Source: Gloeobacter morelensis MG652769 (lineage in GTDB: Bacteria; Cyanobacteriota; Cyanobacteriia; Gloeobacterales; Gloeobacteraceae). Taken from it: a stretch of DNA of 64,000 nucleotides. The notes beneath the pieces were generated by a model that made no database searches, had not been told where the DNA came from, and saw nothing but the letters and a program-made list of their open reading frames with translations. Each line of letters opens with the position of its first letter. Positions within the stretch are counted from its first letter, which is position 1. A program made the translations under genes and the position numbers. Below are positions 27,590 to 37,132 of the stretch, in pieces. The stretch covers positions 1,240,001 through 1,304,000 of the forward strand of contig NZ_CP063845.1 in the NCBI RefSeq assembly GCF_021018745.1, given 5' to 3'.

Positions 27590-30562
27590 TCACCCCGCCT
27601 CCTCTATCGACTCCAGGGCCAGGCGCTCGTCCATGTCCAGCCGAAAGCTGCCGTAGGGGTTGACGTGGTTGTAGATCAACGGCGTCAGGCCACGCAGGTC
27701 CTCCTCACCCATCTGGCGCGACCACTGCTTCTCACCGAGTACGCGCTGGATCATCAGGGTGTTGATATAGACCAGACAGATTTGCAGCAGGTGGAGCGAC
27801 AGCATAGACCGTTCCTGTTCCTCGATGCGGTTGCTGGCCATCTCGCTGCCCTTGCCATAGAAAATGAAGTTGTTCGCACTGTTCCAGTTCTCCACGACGT
27901 TCAACCCTTCATGGATCTCCCAGCGCAGACTTTCTGAGTGTAAATACTTGCACAAGAAGACGGTCTTGACCGCCTTGCCCAATTCACACAGAGCTTGGTA
28001 AGTCGGGTGCTTGAGGTTGTTGCGGGTGAAGCGGCGCAAAATCGCTTCTGTCTCGGCGGTCCCCAGCCGCAAAGCCGTCGCGTACTTGACCATCTGGTCG
28101 TACTGCTGACGGATCAGTTCCCAGTTGATCGGCCGCGTCAGCACCGACTGCAAATTCGGGTACGCCTCGCTCTGACCGGCCGCCGGGCGATACAGCCTTT
28201 GGCTGCCGATGGTCTTCAGCCGTGGCAGCAACTCGAACCCGAGCAGATGACAGAAGGCGAAGGCCACCTCGCTCTGGCCGTGGGTGTCGACATAGTTCTT
28301 CTGCACATCCATGTCGGTGCAGTGGTGCAGAACCCCTTCAATCATCGCCGCCACCTCCGAACTGGAGCAGGACTTGAGCTGGGAATAGATGCAGGTTGAT
28401 TTCTTCTCGACGTGCCAGTAGATCATCACCCCCCGACCGCCGTAGCGCACGTGCCACTCGCTCAGCAGGTTCTGGTCCCAGGAGCCGAACTTTTTGGAGT
28501 CGGAGGCGCAGGCGGTGGTTGCCTCGCCCCAGATCTGGGTTGTCCGTGCGCAAAAGATAGCATTGACCACCCGGATGATCGCCGAACGCAACGCTTCACG
28601 GCCGATGAAGCGCCGCCGCACGTAAACCAGGTCGGTGTAGTTCTCGCTGTGGGTGCCCGCGGCCAGACGCTTGAGGCCAGTGTTGGTGCCCAGCGCGTAC
28701 AGACACAGCAGCAACCGACGCTGGAGAGTGCCGCGTTCGAGCTGCTCGCGCTTGCCGCTGGAGCGGAACTCCTCGGTGAGGCCCACACGCAGGTCTGTTT
28801 CCTTCAGAATATCCAGCAAGCTGGTCATCGGCCAACGCCGGGCAATCTCGACTTTCAGGCGCAGCAGATTGGTCGGTTCTGCCCGTGCATCGAGCGGTGT
28901 CAAGGCAATCCAGCCGCCGCCACGCTCGGTGATGCGCACATCCCGGTTCTTGAGCAAGCCCCCATCCAGCTTGCTCAACCCTGCCTCCATTGCTTGGCGC
29001 AGACCGGCGATAAAGCCGGTCGGGTCCAGCGGTTGGGCGAGGGCCTGGTAGTACGCTGGGCGCTGCGCCTCGAAGTCCTGGGGCAGGTCCTTGTCCGGGT
29101 CACCGTAGCGGTGCGCCCCAACCGCCCAGATTTCTTTGCAGCGCAACCGCTCTCGAAGGACGGACAGCACGCACAGTTCGTAATTGACGCGACTGACGCG
29201 CTCGCGACCCTGCTTATCCTGCTCGACCACCAGCCCCCGCCAGCGGCTGGGCACCACGCCCTGCAGGGGTATCTCCTCGTCTGGTGCGTAGTGGCGAGCT
29301 GTGCTGAGAGTGTATTTTTTGAGCAAACCCAAAGCCTGGATGACCGGTCGGTGGACTTCATTGCCCGAGCGAAATTCCGTCACTCGCAAGATGGCCGGCA
29401 CCATGCGGCGGTAGTGGTTGCCGTAAGAGGCACGCATCACCGTGTAGATGCGCTGGCGATAGGCAGGGCCGTTGGCTTCGTGCTCACGGACGATATCCTT
29501 GAGGATCTGCTCGCTCACCACCGGGTAGATGACTTCGCGCACTCTGTCGTCCGGCCGCTGGAGGGCAGCTTCCGCCAGGGCAACGAGTAAGTTTTGCTTG
29601 CCCTCGACGCGCCGCAGGTCCTTGAAAAGTTCGCGCTCGACCCGGCGTTCTGCCCGTGCGCCGATGCGCTGGACGATGTGGATGAGCAACTCGACCAGGC
29701 CGTCGATGATCTCGCGCTCACGCTCGAAGCAGAAGGCGGCAAGCAGCCTGTAGCGCACTGCGGCCGGATGGCGGCGCAGCTCGCGCGGCGGTTCGCCGGC
29801 TGCGCGAGTGCGGTAAGTGTGGACGATTTTGGGCGGCACTTCCCGAAACAACGCACCCGGCAATCCGACCGCGCGCAGGCGCTGCAACTTGATGACTTCG
29901 CCAAGTACGCTTTCCAAACCCGGCTTGCCCGCCTCCGCTGCCAGGTCGTTGAAGGCCGATTGCAAGGGAAGGGTGTTGTCCTCGCTCTCCTCGGGCTGTC
30001 CGGTCGTGGCGGTAATCAGCAGCGCATCCAATGCCCGGCGGGTGTCCGCGCTCAATTGCCCGTGCACCTGGGAACACAAGCGCTCCTCCGCCATATGCAG
30101 AGCCGAATGTACCACCCGAACCAGTCGCTCGGCGCTCGGCGGTTCGAGCTTCGCCTCGCGCAGCCACCCCGCCGCGGCTGCAAGCAAATGTTCTTCGTGT
30201 AGCCCCAGGCCCAGGGCGCGCTCGGCCAGCCACACTCCCAATACTTCTGCATCGCCCAGCGTCAATTCACGGAAGCCGAAGTGGCTACGCACCTGCGAGC
30301 GGTGGTATTTGATGGAGCGGCCTTCCCAGTCGTAGCGGATGAACTCCTCCTCCGGCACCCGCACCTGCTTGGCCAGGTAGGCAACGACCGTTCTGGGTAC
30401 ATCCTGCCGGACGGTGGGAAAGCGCGCTTCCTGCTGGAAATACTTCAGCAGCACGGCAAACCCGAGGCGGGTGGCCCCGGTCTTGTTGGCGAGAAGGGCC
30501 AGTTCGTCTGGCAGCAGCGTGAAATGCTCGACCAACTCTTCGATGTCCCAGTGTCGCCTCAT
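27590..30562 (-). CDS. tnpA: Tn3 family transposase TnpA
   Basis: A 990-residue transposase from ATG 30562 (GGGAG about ten bases upstream). The N-terminus starts with [18 protein letters not shown] and continues with the DUF4158 region. The C-terminal half, from about residue 580, is the Tn3 DDE catalytic domain with [22 protein letters not shown] holding a catalytic Asp region and a late [15 protein letters not shown] holding the Glu. The length is normal and no frameshift is seen, so it is probably active. It is replicative transposition machinery. Confidence 0.93.
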   Translation of the reverse strand: MRRHWDIEELVEHFTLLPDELALLANKTGATRLGFAVLLKYFQQEARFPTVRQDVPRTVVAYLAKQVRVPEEEFIRYDWEGRSIKYHRSQVRSHFGFRELTLGDAEVLGVWLAERALGLGLHEEHLLAAAAGWLREAKLEPPSAERLVRVVHSALHMAEERLCSQVHGQLSADTRRALDALLITATTGQPEESEDNTLPLQSAFNDLAAEAGKPGLESVLGEVIKLQRLRAVGLPGALFREVPPKIVHTYRTRAAGEPPRELRRHPAAVRYRLLAAFCFEREREIIDGLVELLIHIVQRIGARAERRVERELFKDLRRVEGKQNLLVALAEAALQRPDDRVREVIYPVVSEQILKDIVREHEANGPAYRQRIYTVMRASYGNHYRRMVPAILRVTEFRSGNEVHRPVIQALGLLKKYTLSTARHYAPDEEIPLQGVVPSRWRGLVVEQDKQGRERVSRVNYELCVLSVLRERLRCKEIWAVGAHRYGDPDKDLPQDFEAQRPAYYQALAQPLDPTGFIAGLRQAMEAGLSKLDGGLLKNRDVRITERGGGWIALTPLDARAEPTNLLRLKVEIARRWPMTSLLDILKETDLRVGLTEEFRSSGKREQLERGTLQRRLLLCLYALGTNTGLKRLAAGTHSENYTDLVYVRRRFIGREALRSAIIRVVNAIFCARTTQIWGEATTACASDSKKFGSWDQNLLSEWHVRYGGRGVMIYWHVEKKSTCIYSQLKSCSSSEVAAMIEGVLHHCTDMDVQKNYVDTHGQSEVAFAFCHLLGFELLPRLKTIGSQRLYRPAAGQSEAYPNLQSVLTRPINWELIRQQYDQMVKYATALRLGTAETEAILRRFTRNNLKHPTYQALCELGKAVKTVFLCKYLHSESLRWEIHEGLNVVENWNSANNFIFYGKGSEMASNRIEEQERSMLSLHLLQICLVYINTLMIQRVLGEKQWSRQMGEEDLRGLTPLIYNHVNPYGSFRLDMDERLALESIEEAG

Positions 30563-30668
30563 GCCATTCACACTCCCTGCCGGCACCGCTGGAGTTGGCC
30601 GGTACTGCGACAGAAGGATAGCGGAGGTGGTCAAGCCGCACAAGGACGCTGCCGAGAGGAAAGCGAGA

Positions 30669-30702
30669 CTACTTTGCCCCTGGTGACAGCTTCGCTACTT
30701 AT
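30669..30702 (-). repeat. Right terminal inverted repeat of Tn3-type element
   Basis: Reads CTACTTTGCCCCTGGTGACA... and ends CGCTACTTAT, the complement of the left end. Confidence 0.85.
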
Positions 30703-31031
30703 GGGCCAAAGGGAGATAGAGAAGCTCTACGGTAAACTGGCCGAGTTTGGCGATGCCAAGAAGTGGCTGGAGCAAAACCAGACCATCCAGGCCCTCGAAA
30801 ACGAAATTGCCGAATTGGCCAAACAGAGAGATCGCTACTTCGACCTGGCCTGTCGCTACAAGAGTGAGATCGACTCGACCAGAGAACGGATGACTTCCCA
30901 GACAAACTCCGATCTCACCACCGCCGGTCTCGGCGAAGACCCCTTTTGAGCCGCCTGGAGCCGCAAGCGCCAGGCGTTATCCACATGCGCAGGCCCTCAA
31001 GACGCTGCGGCGCAAGGCGGCAAATCTTCCG

Positions 31032-31463
31032 TCAGACCAAGTGCTTCACGGGCACATCGGTGGCACGGTTGAGGGTCTCGGCGACCCCTGTGCGATGGCA
31101 TCGGCGGTGATCCAACTCCGCGCATAGCAGCAGGACACTGCCGTCGGCCAGAAATTGACCGACTTCACTCAAAGCGACTTCGGCCTTCGCCCAATCGAAA
31201 GGGATCCAGTGTTCGTTTTTTGAAGTGTTTCCCAAGGCGGTTTTTGAAACATAATCGACGCCTAAGCGTCGGCAGAAATCTAGCAGTTGTTCCGCATACC
31301 ACAGCTGCCCCCAAGCCCGTGGCATCCGTCTGACATCAACGATGTAGGCGATGCCGTGTTCTTTTATGTAGCGCTCCAGATCAGCGTGGTCTTTCCTGTT
31401 GCCGTATCCAAAGGTGAATATGGCTTTCTGTACATACGGGGCTGGTAAACGGCCGATTTCCAT
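31032..31463 (-). CDS. DUF488 domain protein
   Basis: A 143-residue protein. IFTFGYGNRKD opens the DUF488 fold, DVRRMPRAWG gives the conserved Asp-Val-Arg, and LLLCAELDHRRCHR is the C-terminal Cys/Glu/Cys-His-Arg motif. The biochemical role of DUF488 is not settled; members are often found in defence or stress islands. It starts one base after the stop of the 261-residue gene, so the two are translated together. Confidence 0.88.
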   Translation of the reverse strand: MEIGRLPAPYVQKAIFTFGYGNRKDHADLERYIKEHGIAYIVDVRRMPRAWGQLWYAEQLLDFCRRLGVDYVSKTALGNTSKNEHWIPFDWAKAEVALSEVGQFLADGSVLLLCAELDHRRCHRTGVAETLNRATDVPVKHLV

Positions 31464-31464
31464 T

Positions 31465-32250
31465 TTAAAACAGACTCATCTGCAGATCAAAGGGCGGGTA
31501 AAACAACCCAATAATCATAAAGCTATCTTTGTGATTTTTTAGGTTACCCACCACAAAGTATAAATCGGATTCGGTCAGTTTGTCTAGCTTTTCAAGCACT
31601 TTTTTAATCGCTTCTTTTTCCTTGTCTTCTGCTGTCATTTTTGCCGAATTATTCCGGCAGTTTCTGTAAAGTTGCATAATCTCCCAGTCGCTTGTAGTAT
31701 ACCGGTGCTTCGTTCCGTCTGCATCCGAAAATTCGTAACCGAACCTGTAGGGGATCTTTTCAATTTCGAGCGTGGGTTCCAGCAAATCCAGTTGATCTTG
31801 AACGGCCTTCTGATTTGCACTCCACTCCCTCTCGCCTCTCTCAAAAAAGCTCTTTTCTATCTTGAAGGGCCTGATAATCCCCAACGACTCATCGCCGTCT
31901 TTGATTTCTTGAATCGACTCTTTGAGGAATGGCAGAAGCAGCGACTTTCTCTCTGACCATCCATGGGAGGTGCCAATCAATTTGATGTACTCTATAGAAT
32001 CTTCATTGACGCGATAACTCTCCCGCCGATAATCTCTGGTGTTTCTTTCTATTTCCACACCGATAATCGACCATCGTTTAAAGCGCTTGTCTTCCTCAAG
32101 ATAGCGAAACCTGATTGGATACAGCCTTATCCACTGAACCGGCTCGCCCGACGGGTCAAGCAAGAGTCCGGCCGTACAGACGGTTTCTTTGTACTTCACG
32201 CTGATCGCCGGATAAGTCTTGGTGACAATCAAAACTTTTTGCCTTTCCAT
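31465..32250 (-). CDS. DUF488-linked hypothetical protein, 261 aa
   Basis: Starts at ATG 32250. The N-terminus (KVLIVTKTYPAISVKYKETVC) and AGLLLDPSGEPVQWIRLYPI look like an OB-type beta-barrel, and a second beta-rich part with a long charged helix follows; I recall partners of DUF488 genes described as dual-OB proteins, but this is an uncertain match. It is cytoplasmic with no membrane segment. The gene is markedly AT-rich compared with flanking genes, suggesting transfer. With DUF488 it forms a two-gene operon that may be a defence module. Confidence 0.75.
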   Translation of the reverse strand: MERQKVLIVTKTYPAISVKYKETVCTAGLLLDPSGEPVQWIRLYPIRFRYLEEDKRFKRWSIIGVEIERNTRDYRRESYRVNEDSIEYIKLIGTSHGWSERKSLLLPFLKESIQEIKDGDESLGIIRPFKIEKSFFERGEREWSANQKAVQDQLDLLEPTLEIEKIPYRFGYEFSDADGTKHRYTTSDWEIMQLYRNCRNNSAKMTAEDKEKEAIKKVLEKLDKLTESDLYFVVGNLKNHKDSFMIIGLFYPPFDLQMSLF

Positions 32251-32496
32251 CCGCTAGAATCTACCCCCAAACAAGTCTGCCAGGAAGTATAGACATTTGA
32301 CGAGCGGCAGTAAAGGCTTTGTCCGGGAGCCGCGGTTGCCATGCACGTACTTGCTTTCTAAAAGAACGAAGAAACGGCCCGGCGAAAGGCTCCTACGGTT
32401 TATCCTTTAACTAATGCCCTGCCTATTGCATCTTGATTGGGCGGTATTGCCATTGGGGCGTTTAAATATTTCGAGATATTTTACCGGTTTCGATGA

Positions 32497-32569
32497 TCCG
32501 AGCGGCGGGATTCGAACCCGCACTGGAAGGATTTTAAGTCCTCTGTCTCTGCCGTTGGACTACGCTCGG
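32497..32569 (-). tRNA. tRNA with anticodon UAA, short variable loop (tRNA-Leu?)
   Basis: The acceptor stem CCGAGCG/CGCTCGG, T-arm GCGGG-TTCGAAT-CCCGC and anticodon arm GAGGA-CTTAAAA-TCCTT all fold. The loop CTTAAAA gives anticodon TAA, which decodes Leu UUA. The variable region is only five bases (CCAGT), whereas bacterial tRNA-Leu normally has a long variable arm. The discriminator is A. No CCA is encoded. The identity is therefore assigned by anticodon alone. Confidence 0.75.
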
Positions 32570-32813
32570 TTGAGTACCCATATAAGCCGAACAGTACAGG
32601 CTGTGCGGCTTTGACATTATCTCCCGTCGCCCCACATTTTGCCTGCCGGTGCGCGTGCCGAGCCCATCGCCCAATCCATGACAATGTATCCCCTGTTCAC
32701 CCAAAGTCCGGCGCGTCCGGCCAACATAGAAGAAGATCGCTCCCGGGGTGGAAAGTCCGGCGACTCCTCGCGTTGTAGAACTAGATGCTGTGACTTCACC
32801 CAAAGCGAGTGTC

Positions 32814-35144
32814 ATGCCGCAGTACTTTGGCAAGTTACCCACCAACGGTGCTCCCTGGTCCGTTCTTGCCAGCGTGCGCGACCTGGAGCGCGACGGGCGG
32901 GGGATTACCGTCGATTGCGATGGACCGAAGTTGCGCGTCGGCGTGCTGGCACCCAATCTGGTCCGCGTGTGCCTGACGCCGACGGGGGCATTTTTTCCGC
33001 AGCGCTCCTGGGCGGCAAGTCAGGAGGACAGCGCGTGGCCCGAAGTCCCATTTTCGATGCACCAGCGCGCAGGGAGTATCGAGATTGCCACCGAGCGCCT
33101 GCGGGTGGTTGTGGAGCGCGAGCCTTGCCGGATTGCCTGCTACGACCGCCAGGATCGCCCCTTTGCCTGCGATAGTGCGCCTGCGATGGGCTGGCATACC
33201 GGCGCGATTGCCGCGTGGAAAGCGATCGAAGCCGGGGAGCACTTTTACGGCTTCGGCGAGCGCACCGGCCTGCTCGATAAACTCTCCCAGCGCAAAACCA
33301 ACTGGACAAGCGACGCCCTCGACTACGGCTTGCTCACCGACGCGATGTACCAGGCGATCCCGTTTTATATCGCCCTGCGGCCGGGGCTGGCCTATGGTGT
33401 CTACTTCAACACCACCTTCCGCAGCCACTTCGATCTGGGTGCCGAGGAGCCGGGGCGGCTGCGTCTGGAGACCCAGGGTCCGCAGCTGGATTATTACCTC
33501 ATCTACGGTCCCACCCCGGCCGAGGTGCTGGCCACCTACACCGCACTGACCGGAAAAATGGAACTGCCGCCCATCTGGGCCTTGGGCTATCACCAGTGCC
33601 GCTGGAGCTACGGCAATGAAGCCGAGGTGCGCGAGCTGGCCTATGAATTTCGCAGCCGCCGGATCCCCTGCGACGTCATTCACCTGGATATCGACTATAT
33701 GCGCGGCTACCGCGTCTTCACCTGGAGCCCGAAACGCTTCGCGGACCCGTCCGCTCTGATCGCGGATCTGGCGGACCAGGGCTTTCGCACCGTCGCCATC
33801 GTCGATCCGGGTGTGAAGTACGAACCGGAGGCGGGCTACGCCGTCTTCGAGGAGGGCCTGCAAAAAGACTATTTCGTGCGCCAGGCGGACGGACGGCTCT
33901 TTCACGGGTACGTCTGGCCCGACAAGGCCGTCTTTCCGGATTTTATGCGCGCCGAGGTGCGCGCGTGGTGGGGCAGTTGGCACAAACAGCTCACCGAAAT
34001 GGGCGTCGCCGGCATCTGGAACGATATGAACGAACCGGCCATCGACGATCGCCCCTTCGGCGACGGCGGCAACAAAATCAGCTTTCCCCTCGATGCCCCC
34101 CAGGGCGATCTCGCCGAGCGCACCACCCACGCCGAGACCCACAACCTCTACGGACAGATGATGGTGCGCGCCTGCCGCGAGGGATTGACGCAACTCAGGC
34201 CCACCGAGCGCTCCTTTGTGCTCACCCGCGCGGGCTTCGCCGGAGTGCAGCGCTACGCCGCAGTCTGGATGGGGGACAACCAGTCGCAGTGGGAGCATCT
34301 GGAGATGTCGCTGCCGATGCTCCTTAACATGGGCCTGTCGGGGGTGGCCTTCGTGGGGGCCGACATCGGCGGCTTTGCCGAGAACGCGACGGCGGAACTG
34401 TTTACCCGCTGGATGCAGGTGGGCGTACTCTGTCCGCTGATGCGCGCCCACTCGGCCCTCGGCACCGCCCGCCACGAACCCTGGGTCTTTGGCGAGCCGG
34501 TCGAAAACATCTGCCGCGAGTACATCGAACTGCGCTACCGGTTGTTGCCCTATCTCTATTCGCTGTTTTGGCGCGCCTCAACGGCAGGGGAGCCCGTTCT
34601 AAGACCACTGCTCTACCACTATCCCGACGACGAGCGCACCTACCACCTGCACGACCAGGTCATGCTCGGTCCTGCACTGATGGCCGCCCCGGTGCTGCGG
34701 CCCGGGGTCGATTGCCGGGCGGTCTACCTGCCCGAGGGCACCTGGTCCAACTGGTGGAGCGGCGAAGGCCACACGGGGCCGGGCTGGATCCTCGCCGCAG
34801 CCCCCCTCGAACGGCTGCCGCTGTTTGTACGGGCGGGGGCTGCCATCCCGATGGCACCGGTGAAGCAGCATACCGGCGACTGGCCGCCCACCGGCTTAAT
34901 CTGGCGCGTCTGGCCCGGCTGTGGCACCGGCACACTCTACGAGGACGACGGATGCAGCTTCGCCTACCGAGAGCACCAGTGGACGCTCACCACCGTCCAC
35001 GTCGAGGGCACCCGCGTCACCTTCGACGAACGCCACGGCGACCACCCCAGGCCCGACCGCGAAGTCCAAGTCGAACTGGTCGGCCGGGGAACACAGTCGT
35101 TTCACGACGATGGTTCGGCGCGGCAATTGCAATTTGATCCATAA
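32814..35144 (+). CDS. Alpha-glucosidase, glycoside hydrolase family 31
   Basis: About 776 residues from ATG 32814; a GTG at 32748 would add 22 residues, and neither has a strong ribosome site. GIWNDMNEP contains the GH31 catalytic Asp nucleophile, and GADIGGF lies further on in the barrel. The N-terminal beta-sandwich (DLERDGRGITVDC) and the C-terminal beta domains are present, so the enzyme looks complete and cytoplasmic, with no signal peptide. It would release glucose from alpha-linked oligosaccharides. It begins just after the tRNA gene and is monocistronic. Confidence 0.93.
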   Translation: MPQYFGKLPTNGAPWSVLASVRDLERDGRGITVDCDGPKLRVGVLAPNLVRVCLTPTGAFFPQRSWAASQEDSAWPEVPFSMHQRAGSIEIATERLRVVVEREPCRIACYDRQDRPFACDSAPAMGWHTGAIAAWKAIEAGEHFYGFGERTGLLDKLSQRKTNWTSDALDYGLLTDAMYQAIPFYIALRPGLAYGVYFNTTFRSHFDLGAEEPGRLRLETQGPQLDYYLIYGPTPAEVLATYTALTGKMELPPIWALGYHQCRWSYGNEAEVRELAYEFRSRRIPCDVIHLDIDYMRGYRVFTWSPKRFADPSALIADLADQGFRTVAIVDPGVKYEPEAGYAVFEEGLQKDYFVRQADGRLFHGYVWPDKAVFPDFMRAEVRAWWGSWHKQLTEMGVAGIWNDMNEPAIDDRPFGDGGNKISFPLDAPQGDLAERTTHAETHNLYGQMMVRACREGLTQLRPTERSFVLTRAGFAGVQRYAAVWMGDNQSQWEHLEMSLPMLLNMGLSGVAFVGADIGGFAENATAELFTRWMQVGVLCPLMRAHSALGTARHEPWVFGEPVENICREYIELRYRLLPYLYSLFWRASTAGEPVLRPLLYHYPDDERTYHLHDQVMLGPALMAAPVLRPGVDCRAVYLPEGTWSNWWSGEGHTGPGWILAAAPLERLPLFVRAGAAIPMAPVKQHTGDWPPTGLIWRVWPGCGTGTLYEDDGCSFAYREHQWTLTTVHVEGTRVTFDERHGDHPRPDREVQVELVGRGTQSFHDDGSARQLQFDP

Positions 35145-35230
35145 ATTTAAAAAAGTGCTCTGTGAACAGTTTGCCCAACATGATCCGACTGGCTGGACAT
35201 TGACGATGGAGAAACTGCGAATCAGGCGGA

Positions 35231-35620
35231 TCAATCCTCGTTGGTCTGGGGGCTGTCGGGGCTGTCGAGTTGCACAAGTTTGATGTGTTTGCGGCCGATC
35301 TGAATTTCAAACTCCGTGCCGGGCTCCAATCCCATTTGCCGCGTGTAAGCCGTACCGATGAGCAAGTTGCCGTTTTGCTGAACCTGGATGCGATAACTTG
35401 CTTTGCGTCCGCCGCGCACCCCTTCGCCCTCTTCGTGGCGCGGGATGAGAGAGATATTGTTTGCTTGCAAGATTGCACTTTGAAAGGCGAGCATTTTGAC
35501 CCGCTTTTGTCCCGACTTGGTGGTGGTCGTGTATCCGGCAAGTTCGGCAAGCTGCTTGGCACTTTTGCCTTGATTTTCTTTGATCAACTTCAGTAAATCT
35601 CTGCCTTGAAGTGGTGCCAT
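35231..35620 (-). CDS. AbrB-family transcriptional regulator (cyanobacterial type)
   Basis: A 129-residue protein. The first 55 residues (GRDLLKLIKENQGKSAKQLA) are a helical domain found in cyanobacterial AbrB proteins, and the C-terminal half, NLLIGTAYTRQMGLEPGTEF, is the AbrB/MazE-type swapped-hairpin DNA-binding fold; this N- and C-terminal combination is the mark of cyAbrB paralogues such as CalA/CalB. These repress many genes, including nitrogen and hydrogenase genes. It lies convergently to the GH31 gene. Confidence 0.88.
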   Translation of the reverse strand: MAPLQGRDLLKLIKENQGKSAKQLAELAGYTTTTKSGQKRVKMLAFQSAILQANNISLIPRHEEGEGVRGGRKASYRIQVQQNGNLLIGTAYTRQMGLEPGTEFEIQIGRKHIKLVQLDSPDSPQTNED

Positions 35621-35718
35621 CTTTACTCCGCTGTCGGTTGTACAAATTAATCTGAAGCATAGTACAACAGTTCTACCCGATGCAAACTGATCGCTGCATC
35701 ACAATTTGAATCGTGGCT

Positions 35719-35934
35719 TTAATAACCCCAGGCTGCAGTGGTGAACCGCCGCCGCCGCTCCATCAGCACGAACACCACAATCGCCGCCACCAGCGCGGCG
35801 AGCACCGGTACAAAGATCGCCAAAGCCGACATCAGTACCGATCCCAACAGTTCAACAGCAGATAGCACCGGATTGGCCAGTCCACCGGTTTCGACCGAAC
35901 TGGCGCCGCGCGTCAGGCTGGTAGCTCCGAGCAC
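35719..35934 (-). pseudogene. Remnant of a DUF4126-type membrane protein
   Basis: About 71 residues from GTG 35934: [30 protein letters not shown] followed by a hydrophobic stretch and a basic RRRR end. This matches my recollection of the C-terminus of DUF4126 proteins, but the rest of the family's length is missing and the frame runs back into the start of mtnA without an obvious start. Probably a decayed fragment; a short functional protein is not excluded. Confidence 0.4.
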
Positions 35935-35958
35935 CGATGCTCTTGGTATTATCGACCC

Positions 35959-37005
35959 ATGACTTTTAGCGCCGTCCAGTCCGAAATCCGGCCCGTGCAG
36001 TGGAATGGGCACGCCTGCGTGCTCATCGATCAAACGGTCCTGCCAGGGATCTACCGCACCATCGAAATTCGCACCAGCGATCAGATGGCCACCGCCATCC
36101 GCACGATGATTGTGCGCGGGGCGCCCGCCATCGGGGTGGCCGCCGCCTTCGGCATGGTGCTGGGTTGGCAGGAAGCCCCCCAGGACGATCCGATCACCCA
36201 CCTGGAGCGGGTGGCCGCCACCCTGCGCGCCACCCGGCCTACCGCCGTCAATTTGTTCTGGGCTATCGACCGGATGCTCACCGTCGCACGCCGGGAGCCG
36301 AGCTTCGCGCGCCTGGAGCGCGAGGCGACGGCCATCCTCGAAGGGGACATCGCCACCTGCCGCGCCATCGGTGAGCACGGCCTTCTAGCCCTGCCCGCCG
36401 CCCCCGAGCGGTTGCGCCTGCTCACCCACTGCAACGCCGGAGCGCTCGCCACCGCCGGTTACGGCACCGCCCTCGGGGTGGTGCGCTCCGCCCACCGCGA
36501 GGGCAGACTCGAGCGCGTCTATGCCGACGAGACCCGTCCGCGCCTGCAGGGGGCGCGCCTCACCGCCTGGGAACTGGTGCACGAGCGCATCCCGGTCACG
36601 GTCCTGGCCGACACGATGGCCGCCCACGTCATCGGCCGGGGGCTGGTGGACGCGGTGGTGGTGGGGGCCGACCGGATCGCCGCCAACGGCGACACCGCCA
36701 ACAAGATTGGCACCTGCGGCGTGGCGATCATCGCCAAGCACTACGGTGTACCCTTCTTTGTAGCCGCTCCCTGGTCGACGGTGGACGGCAATCTGCCGAG
36801 CGGAGACCAGATCCCGATCGAACAGCGCGACAGCGAAGAGATGCGCGCCATCGAAGGGGTGGCCCTCTGCCCGCAGGACGTCGAATTTTATAATCCCGCC
36901 TTCGATGTCACCCCTGCCCCTCTCATCACCGGGATCATCGTCGAGAGCGGCGTCTACGCACCCGGCGAACTCGCGGCAGCCGGACAGGCGCAGCTTGGCC
37001 GCTAG
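35959..37005 (+). CDS. mtnA: S-methyl-5-thioribose-1-phosphate isomerase
   Basis: A 348-residue protein with [13 protein letters not shown], the catalytic Cys in [16 protein letters not shown] and catalytic Asp in [18 protein letters not shown], plus [17 protein letters not shown], all signatures of MtnA. It converts methylthioribose-1-phosphate to methylthioribulose-1-phosphate in the methionine salvage pathway. Length is normal. No other salvage gene is nearby. Confidence 0.96.
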   Translation: MTFSAVQSEIRPVQWNGHACVLIDQTVLPGIYRTIEIRTSDQMATAIRTMIVRGAPAIGVAAAFGMVLGWQEAPQDDPITHLERVAATLRATRPTAVNLFWAIDRMLTVARREPSFARLEREATAILEGDIATCRAIGEHGLLALPAAPERLRLLTHCNAGALATAGYGTALGVVRSAHREGRLERVYADETRPRLQGARLTAWELVHERIPVTVLADTMAAHVIGRGLVDAVVVGADRIAANGDTANKIGTCGVAIIAKHYGVPFFVAAPWSTVDGNLPSGDQIPIEQRDSEEMRAIEGVALCPQDVEFYNPAFDVTPAPLITGIIVESGVYAPGELAAAGQAQLGR

Positions 37006-37132
37006 GGGCAGCACCCTGGACTTTTCCTGGGCAGGTAAGCAGTAATACTTGCCCAGAAACGGCCAATTCGGGCGGTTTGCGCGCGTCGGTGCACATTTCG
37101 TTATATTTGATGGGAGCACAGCAGAGCAAAGC

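Larger units (their letters stand above)
27543..30702. mobile_element. Tn3-family transposon, transposase only
   Basis: Inverted repeats of about 34 bp (31 matching) mark both ends. The only intact gene is a Tn3-type transposase; no resolvase is seen, and only about 106 bases separate its start from the right end, leaving little room for a res site. GGCC flanks both ends, possibly a degenerate target duplication, though Tn3 elements usually make 5 bp. Confidence 0.8.
27511..30949 (+). pseudogene. Small gene interrupted by the Tn3-type transposon
   Basis: Bases 27511-27541 encode MEYNLSIQLG and reach GGCC at the left end of the transposon; GGCC recurs at 30704-30707 just past its right end. 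Removing the DNA between the two GGCC copies joins the halves in frame as ...SIQLG-QREIEKLYG... through to a stop at 30949, giving about 90 residues. The product is a charged, coiled-coil-like small protein of unknown function. The frame is open further upstream to 27472, so the true start is uncertain. The restored frame is strong evidence that the transposon landed in a gene. Confidence 0.7.

Noticed and set aside
28412-29590. Plus-strand 392-residue ORF inside tnpA
   Set aside because: High-GC antisense shadow of the transposase; no family match.
16569-32569. tRNA-like fragment and tRNA at 32497 as an attL/attR pair
   Set aside because: They share only the general T-arm sequence; acceptor stems differ and no integrase gene is present.
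32835-34475. Minus-strand 546-residue ORF over the GH31 gene
   Set aside because: Antisense shadow of a clear GH31 coding frame.
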